A DNA stretch of 34,265 bases from Flemingiibacterium sp045636265 (lineage in GTDB: Bacteria; Bacillota; Clostridia; Oscillospirales; CAG-272), in contig JAZTXD010000190.1 of NCBI GenBank assembly GCA_045636265.1, forward strand, positions 1-34,265, in the 5' to 3' direction. The position numbers and the translations under genes were made by a program. Shown one piece after another: positions 30,683 to 34,265 of this stretch (positions within the stretch are counted from its first letter, which is position 1; every line of letters begins with the position of its first letter). The notes under the pieces were generated by a model that had not been told where the DNA came from, did no database searches, and saw nothing but the letters and a program-made list of their open reading frames with translations.

Positions 30683-31993
30683 ATGAAAAAACGGATAATA
30701 GCACTGTTTTTTGTCCTTGTTACTGTCTTTTCCATGGCATTGCCCGCCTTTGCCGAGGAAACAGAGGAGGATGTTATACTCGAGCCGCCGGAAATTATAA
30801 ATGTCGGCGCGGCCATTGTTTACAACATCGAAAACGACAGATACATCTATGAGCACAACGCCGATAAAATGATATATCCGGCATCCACAACCAAGCTTAT
30901 GACGGCGATAGTTGCCATTGAGCATTTCGAAGGTAACCTGTCACGGCCGATAACAGTCAACGGTGGAGCGCTTATCGGACTAAAAGGAAACAGTATCGGA
31001 CTCAAGCACGGCGAAACGTTCACTCTCGAACAGCTTCTTTACGCACTTCTTTGCGGCGGTGCAAACGATGCGGCAAACGTGCTCGCTTTTGAGATATCGG
31101 GCGGAATAGAGGGCTTTGTCGAGCTGATGAACGCCAAGGCGAAGGAACTCGGCGCTGACCATACCCACTACACAAATCCAACGGGAATGCATGATCCCGC
31201 AATGGTGACGACCGCACGTGACACTGCAATTATTGCAACAGCGGCGTTTTTGACCTATCCAATATCGGACTGCTCTTCTGTTGAAAAATATTACATCCCC
31301 CCAACAGAAAAATCCGGCGAGCGTACCATCTACAACAAGAACCATTATTTTTCCACCAGAACAGAGTACCTTTACATCTGGAAGGTGCCCAAGGGCCTCA
31401 ACGCCGGTTATACCGACGAGGGAGGGTATTGCCTTGCCACAACGGCAACGCGCGACGGTCTTACATATGTTGTAATAAGCATGGACGCAACAAGAGATGA
31501 TACGTATATATACTCCTACACTGAAGCGGCAAAGCTCATAAAGTGGGCGTTTGATGCGTATGAATACAGAAAAGTGGTAACAACTTCGGACATTATTTGC
31601 GAGATGCCGGTTGCGCTTTCAAGCAGAGTCGATTATGTTACACTGTTCCCGGCAGAAACGATAGAACTGTTTTTACCAAAGGGAATTGATCCTGAAAAAG
31701 ACATAGAACTTGTTACAACGCTTACAAGGGATAACTTCACTGCACCGGTCAGCGAGGGAGCTGTGGGCGGAAAGCTCACCGTAGTATACAACGGACTTGA
31801 TCTGATAACGGTTGACCTTGTTACGAGAAACAGTGTAAACCGTGACAATATTCTGTATGTACTTGACCTGCTTGCTTCGGTTACGAGAACCAAGGTTTTC
31901 AAAACCGGTTTAACAATAGTAATAATTGCTCTTATTGCATACATCGCTGTGCTTGTGTTTATAACCGTACAGCGCAATCGCAGAAAACGGTAA
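30683..31993 (+). CDS. DacA-like (S11) D-Ala-D-Ala carboxypeptidase homologue with altered active-site motifs
   Basis: A 436-residue exported protein. The signal peptide is 1-24 (cleavage after AFA). The S11 transpeptidase-like domain (about 35-280) keeps the nucleophile motif STTK (Ser68-Lys71). The second motif, normally SxN, reads GAN (Gly126-Ala-Asn128), and the third, normally KTG, reads NAG (240-242). A C-terminal PBP5-type domain follows, then a membrane helix (about 405-428) with a basic tail that anchors it outside. Family members trim peptidoglycan pentapeptides; this one may be inactive or altered. ATG at 30683 has TGGAGG 6 nt upstream and starts the signal peptide cleanly; the ATG at 30662 overlaps the ribF stop. 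Confidence 0.87.
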   Translation: MKKRIIALFFVLVTVFSMALPAFAEETEEDVILEPPEIINVGAAIVYNIENDRYIYEHNADKMIYPASTTKLMTAIVAIEHFEGNLSRPITVNGGALIGLKGNSIGLKHGETFTLEQLLYALLCGGANDAANVLAFEISGGIEGFVELMNAKAKELGADHTHYTNPTGMHDPAMVTTARDTAIIATAAFLTYPISDCSSVEKYYIPPTEKSGERTIYNKNHYFSTRTEYLYIWKVPKGLNAGYTDEGGYCLATTATRDGLTYVVISMDATRDDTYIYSYTEAAKLIKWAFDAYEYRKVVTTSDIICEMPVALSSRVDYVTLFPAETIELFLPKGIDPEKDIELVTTLTRDNFTAPVSEGAVGGKLTVVYNGLDLITVDLVTRNSVNRDNILYVLDLLASVTRTKVFKTGLTIVIIALIAYIAVLVFITVQRNRRKR

Positions 31994-32030
31994 TAAATAT
32001 CTTTTGTGCAAAAAACGGTGCAAAGCGCAA

Positions 32031-32060
32031 AAAAACGTGAGGCATATGCCTCACGTTTTT
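32031..32060. terminator. Bidirectional terminator between dacA-like and the membrane-protein gene
   Basis: A perfect 30-bp palindrome (arms AAAAACGTGAGGCAT and its complement) with T-runs on both strands, placed between two convergent genes. Confidence 0.9.
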
Positions 32061-32845
32061 TATTTCGTATTGGATTTTGACGGCTTCGGATTGATTCCGA
32101 AAATCGAAAGAATACGGAAATTCTTCGAGCCGAGCCAGTATGCAAGCCAGCCCACGATAAGTGCGGGGATTACTATAACAAGGAACCACCACCAATTCTC
32201 GATTATGCGCGGTGACTGCGAAGCGCTGTTAAGCAGTGTTAATACTTCGTTCAGTGCAGTATCGGTTTGGGATGCGTTCTCGGACACAAGTTCCGCCGCT
32301 TTTGTTATGTCGAGAATGGTGTAGCTGGGATTTTCGATAAGCTCCGCCGCCTTTGAAAGCTCGGGGGAATGATAGCCCGTTGCCCCAAGAATGGAGCGTG
32401 CCTTAAGAACAAGCGGATCGCGGTAGATGACGTACTCAAGGAAGTTCATAATTCCAAAGTACATGTTGTTGAGGAATCTGGAGATGATGTCGCAGATCAT
32501 GCTCATGCCCTGACCGAATGCGGTGTCGATAAACGCGCCGATTCCCGTGAGAAGCGCGAGGAGTACGTTTGGAACGTTCGCTCCAAGAGAAAGCCAAAGT
32601 CCACGTTTGGAGTCAGACTTCAGTCTGCCGCCCTCAACGCGTATCTGATCCTTTGAGCCCATTTCCCAGAGGGACATATAGTTAAGATACAGGAAGAAAA
32701 GCACCGAAAATATGCTTATCGCAAGCAGTATTTTTCTGTCTGAGAAGGTTGCGATAGACACCATTGTGGCAAACAGCGTGATCGCTATCTGGTTTAAAAA
32801 AAGCTTGACCATGCTGTAAGAGTAATCTTTTAAAAAGGTCTTCAT
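32060..32845 (-). CDS. Uncharacterised integral membrane protein
   Basis: A 261-residue protein that I do not recognise. Membrane segments are at about 13-32, 38-57, 88-112 and 218-240 (WWWFLVIVIPALIVGWLAYWLG), with a possible re-entrant stretch near 112-145. The soluble part between 150 and 215 is predicted helical (SPELSKAAELIENPSY, then DITKAAELVSENASQTDTALNEVL). The C-terminus is short and Lys/Ser-rich. ATG at 32845 follows a weak GGTGA site that touches a leader hairpin (32857-32892). It has its own promoter and is divergent from the recombinase gene. Function unknown. Confidence 0.65.
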   Translation of the reverse strand: MKTFLKDYSYSMVKLFLNQIAITLFATMVSIATFSDRKILLAISIFSVLFFLYLNYMSLWEMGSKDQIRVEGGRLKSDSKRGLWLSLGANVPNVLLALLTGIGAFIDTAFGQGMSMICDIISRFLNNMYFGIMNFLEYVIYRDPLVLKARSILGATGYHSPELSKAAELIENPSYTILDITKAAELVSENASQTDTALNEVLTLLNSASQSPRIIENWWWFLVIVIPALIVGWLAYWLGSKNFRILSIFGINPKPSKSNTK

Positions 32846-32856
32846 ATAGTATTCAC

Positions 32857-32892
32857 CGTAATTCCCGCGGATCTTCCGCGTGTAGTATTACG
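32857..32892 (-). promoter_or_regulatory. Leader hairpin abutting the ribosome binding site of the 32060-32845 gene
   Basis: On the minus strand CGTAAT (32887-32892) pairs with ATTACG (32857-32862), enclosing CGCGGA-AGA-TCCGCG (32866-32880). It fills nearly the whole leader between the predicted transcription start and the RBS; the last paired G is the first G of the weak GGTGA site. Confidence 0.45.
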
Positions 32893-32895
32893 TAT

Positions 32896-32924
32896 ATTTT
32901 ATAGGGATGCGCTGATTTTTTCAA
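32896..32924 (-). promoter_or_regulatory. Promoter for the 32060-32845 gene
   Basis: On the minus strand: TTGAAA (32919-32924), 17-nt spacer, TAAAAT (32896-32901). Confidence 0.7.
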
Positions 32925-32980
32925 GGGGTATTCGCAAAAGTTTACATTTTATTCGCTGAAGGTTTACTATGGCGTGAGTA

Positions 32981-33009
32981 TTGACAACGGACGCCGTCGG
33001 GAGTATAAT
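32981..33009 (+). promoter_or_regulatory. Promoter for the tyrosine recombinase gene
   Basis: Perfect TTGACA (32981-32986), 17-nt spacer, perfect TATAAT (33004-33009). Confidence 0.88.
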
Positions 33010-33042
33010 ATAATTATACAAAATCAAAGGAGGCGCAAAATA

Positions 33043-34083
33043 ATGCAGACTCTTATAGATTATAACGAACTTCCGCAGTGTATACGTGATTTCGTCAGCT
33101 ACAAGCTCACAGTTCAGGGAAGAGCGAAGAAGACTATGGATGAGTACGCGCTCGATCTGCGTACATTTTTCAGATTTTTGCTTGCCAAAAGAAACGGCGC
33201 CAACGTGACTTCCATGTCAGACGAGGAGCTTGCCGAGGTTGACATATCGGGAGTTGACACAGCACTTGTGTCATCAGTCACCACGCAGGAGATATACGAT
33301 TTTCTTTACTACACCCTCGAAGCGCGCGGCAACAAGTGGTCAGCCCGCGCGAGAAAGCTGTCCGCGCTCAAGAGCTTTTACAAATATCTCACGGTCAGCG
33401 TCAGACTCATAGACACCGATCCCACGAAGAACATCGAGGGCCCGCAGAAGAAAAAGACGCTCCCGAAATATCTCACGCTTAGCGAAAGTGAAGCGCTTAT
33501 TCAGGCGGTGCGCTCGGATGCTACATCGAAAACGCGCGAGAGGGACGAATGTATATTGGTTCTGTTCTTAAACTGCGGCATGCGACTTTCGGAGCTTGTG
33601 GGAATAAACCTTTCGGATATTGACCGTGACATGGAGTCGCTCCGTGTTATCGGTAAGGGCTCGAAGGAGCGAATGATATACCTCAATGATGCCTGCCGCG
33701 CGGCGATACGCGCGTATCTGCCCGTACGTGCGGCGGACGAGGTGCAGATAAAGGATAAAAACGCGCTGTTTATATCCTCGCGCCACACAAGAATAAGCAA
33801 CAAGACCGTGCAGTGGGTGGTTTACAAATACCTTGGGGCGGCGGGGCTTGAGCACAAGCATTTCTCCACGCACAAGCTGCGTCACACGGCGGCGACGCTC
33901 ATGTACCAGACGGGCGCGGTGGATGTCCGCGTGCTCAAGGATATCCTCGGTCACGAACAGCTTAACACGACGCAGATATACACGCACATCAGCGACGAGA
34001 GCATGAAGCGTGCCGTGGCGGCGAATCCCCTCGCGAGCTTTCGCGCCACCGACACGGTCGCAGACGACGAGGACGAGGAGTAA
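33043..34083 (+). CDS. Xer-type tyrosine recombinase
   Basis: A 346-residue site-specific recombinase. The N-terminal SAM-like core-binding domain covers about 10-120. The catalytic domain has all expected residues: Arg181 (CGMRLSEL), Lys205 (IGKGSKER), His277 and Arg280 (STHKLRHTAATLM), His304 (LGHEQLNTTQIYTH) and nucleophile Tyr313. The layout is that of XerC/XerD, but it is longer than the usual ~300 residues, with a longer spacer in the N-terminal domain and an acidic C-terminal tail (DDEDEE). It could resolve chromosome dimers. No integrated element, attachment site or phage genes are visible beside it, and which Xer type it is cannot be told. AAAGGAGG (33026-33033) fixes ATG at 33043. 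Confidence 0.92.
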   Translation: MQTLIDYNELPQCIRDFVSYKLTVQGRAKKTMDEYALDLRTFFRFLLAKRNGANVTSMSDEELAEVDISGVDTALVSSVTTQEIYDFLYYTLEARGNKWSARARKLSALKSFYKYLTVSVRLIDTDPTKNIEGPQKKKTLPKYLTLSESEALIQAVRSDATSKTRERDECILVLFLNCGMRLSELVGINLSDIDRDMESLRVIGKGSKERMIYLNDACRAAIRAYLPVRAADEVQIKDKNALFISSRHTRISNKTVQWVVYKYLGAAGLEHKHFSTHKLRHTAATLMYQTGAVDVRVLKDILGHEQLNTTQIYTHISDESMKRAVAANPLASFRATDTVADDEDEE

Positions 34084-34265
34084 GGCATACTCCTCATGCG
34101 CTGCGCGCATTGCCGCGCCTTTAAAGGGCGGAACGGTGCCTTCAGATACCGCCAGCCGGAAAAGAAGCGCGGGCGCGGTATCTTCAGGCTACGCTTTACA
34201 AAGCGAGACTTTCTTCGAGCGCGAGCCGGGCACCAAGGGAAAAGAAAGGGATTTCAAAAGGGAAG

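Noticed and set aside
33043..34083. Integrase of a prophage or integrative element
   Set aside because: Xer-like recombinase with no phage, relaxase or excisionase genes nearby and no visible attachment-site repeat; a chromosomal Xer role is at least as likely.
34084..34265. A further gene after the recombinase
   Set aside because: No open frame with an RBS is visible in the last 182 bases; there are a few small GC-rich palindromes (for example CGCCTTTAAAGGGCG) but nothing I can name.

Overview
This 34 kb window looks like chromosomal DNA of a low-to-mid GC Gram-positive bacterium of the Clostridia, probably a gut-associated Oscillospirales-type lineage. The basis is the gene content (IreB, YerC, YwaF-type membrane protein, Hsp33, DacA-like protein, paired M16 peptidases, ComEC), the strong Shine-Dalgarno sites, and many sigma-A promoters with a 17-nt spacer and usually a TGn extended -10. 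The genus assignment is inference, not something the sequence proves. Most genes lie on the minus strand.

Positions 1-8.7 kb are bounded by two tRNA loci in the same orientation: Gly(GCC)-Val(UAC) at 70-223, and Val-Asp-Phe-Gly-Cys at 8675-8204. The Gly and Val genes are the same at both loci. Between them lies accessory material: a truncated esterase remnant with intact expression signals, a DUF975 membrane protein, a YwaF/TMEM164-like membrane protein, an Xre regulator with a helical-repeat C-terminus, a cell-surface 5'-nucleotidase, two uncharacterised membrane proteins, and a small four-helix-bundle (S23/Avd-like) gene. That last gene is preceded by a regular array of eight short hairpins joined by constant 8-nt linkers, whose orientation flips at the centre. 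This is the most unusual structure in the window.

Positions 8.8-13.7 kb hold two tandem right-handed beta-helix proteins (GH28-like), Hsp33, a SAM methyltransferase and a YerC-type repressor. Positions 13.7-21.8 kb form an apparent operon read right to left: DeoR regulator, E2, E3, a fused alpha/beta E1 of a 2-oxo-acid (or acetoin) dehydrogenase complex, and a lipoate-protein ligase that could lipoylate the E2. The leader before deoR holds two perfect palindromes that are candidate operators.

Positions 21.9-29.1 kb carry folD, lgt, two M16-family peptidase genes overlapping by 8 nt, and comEC with a degenerate metallo-beta-lactamase domain. A compact intergenic region with a possible pseudoknotted RNA separates comEC from a plus-strand set: ireB, ribF and a DacA-like protein that keeps SxxK but lacks the usual second and third motifs. 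The window ends with an uncharacterised membrane protein (minus strand) and a Xer-type tyrosine recombinase (plus strand).

Non-coding palindromic repeats of two related families (A, 120-150 bp; B, a 350-400 bp composite that carries an A-like end) sit in the intergenic gaps, including three gaps in or beside the dehydrogenase operon and folD-lgt.
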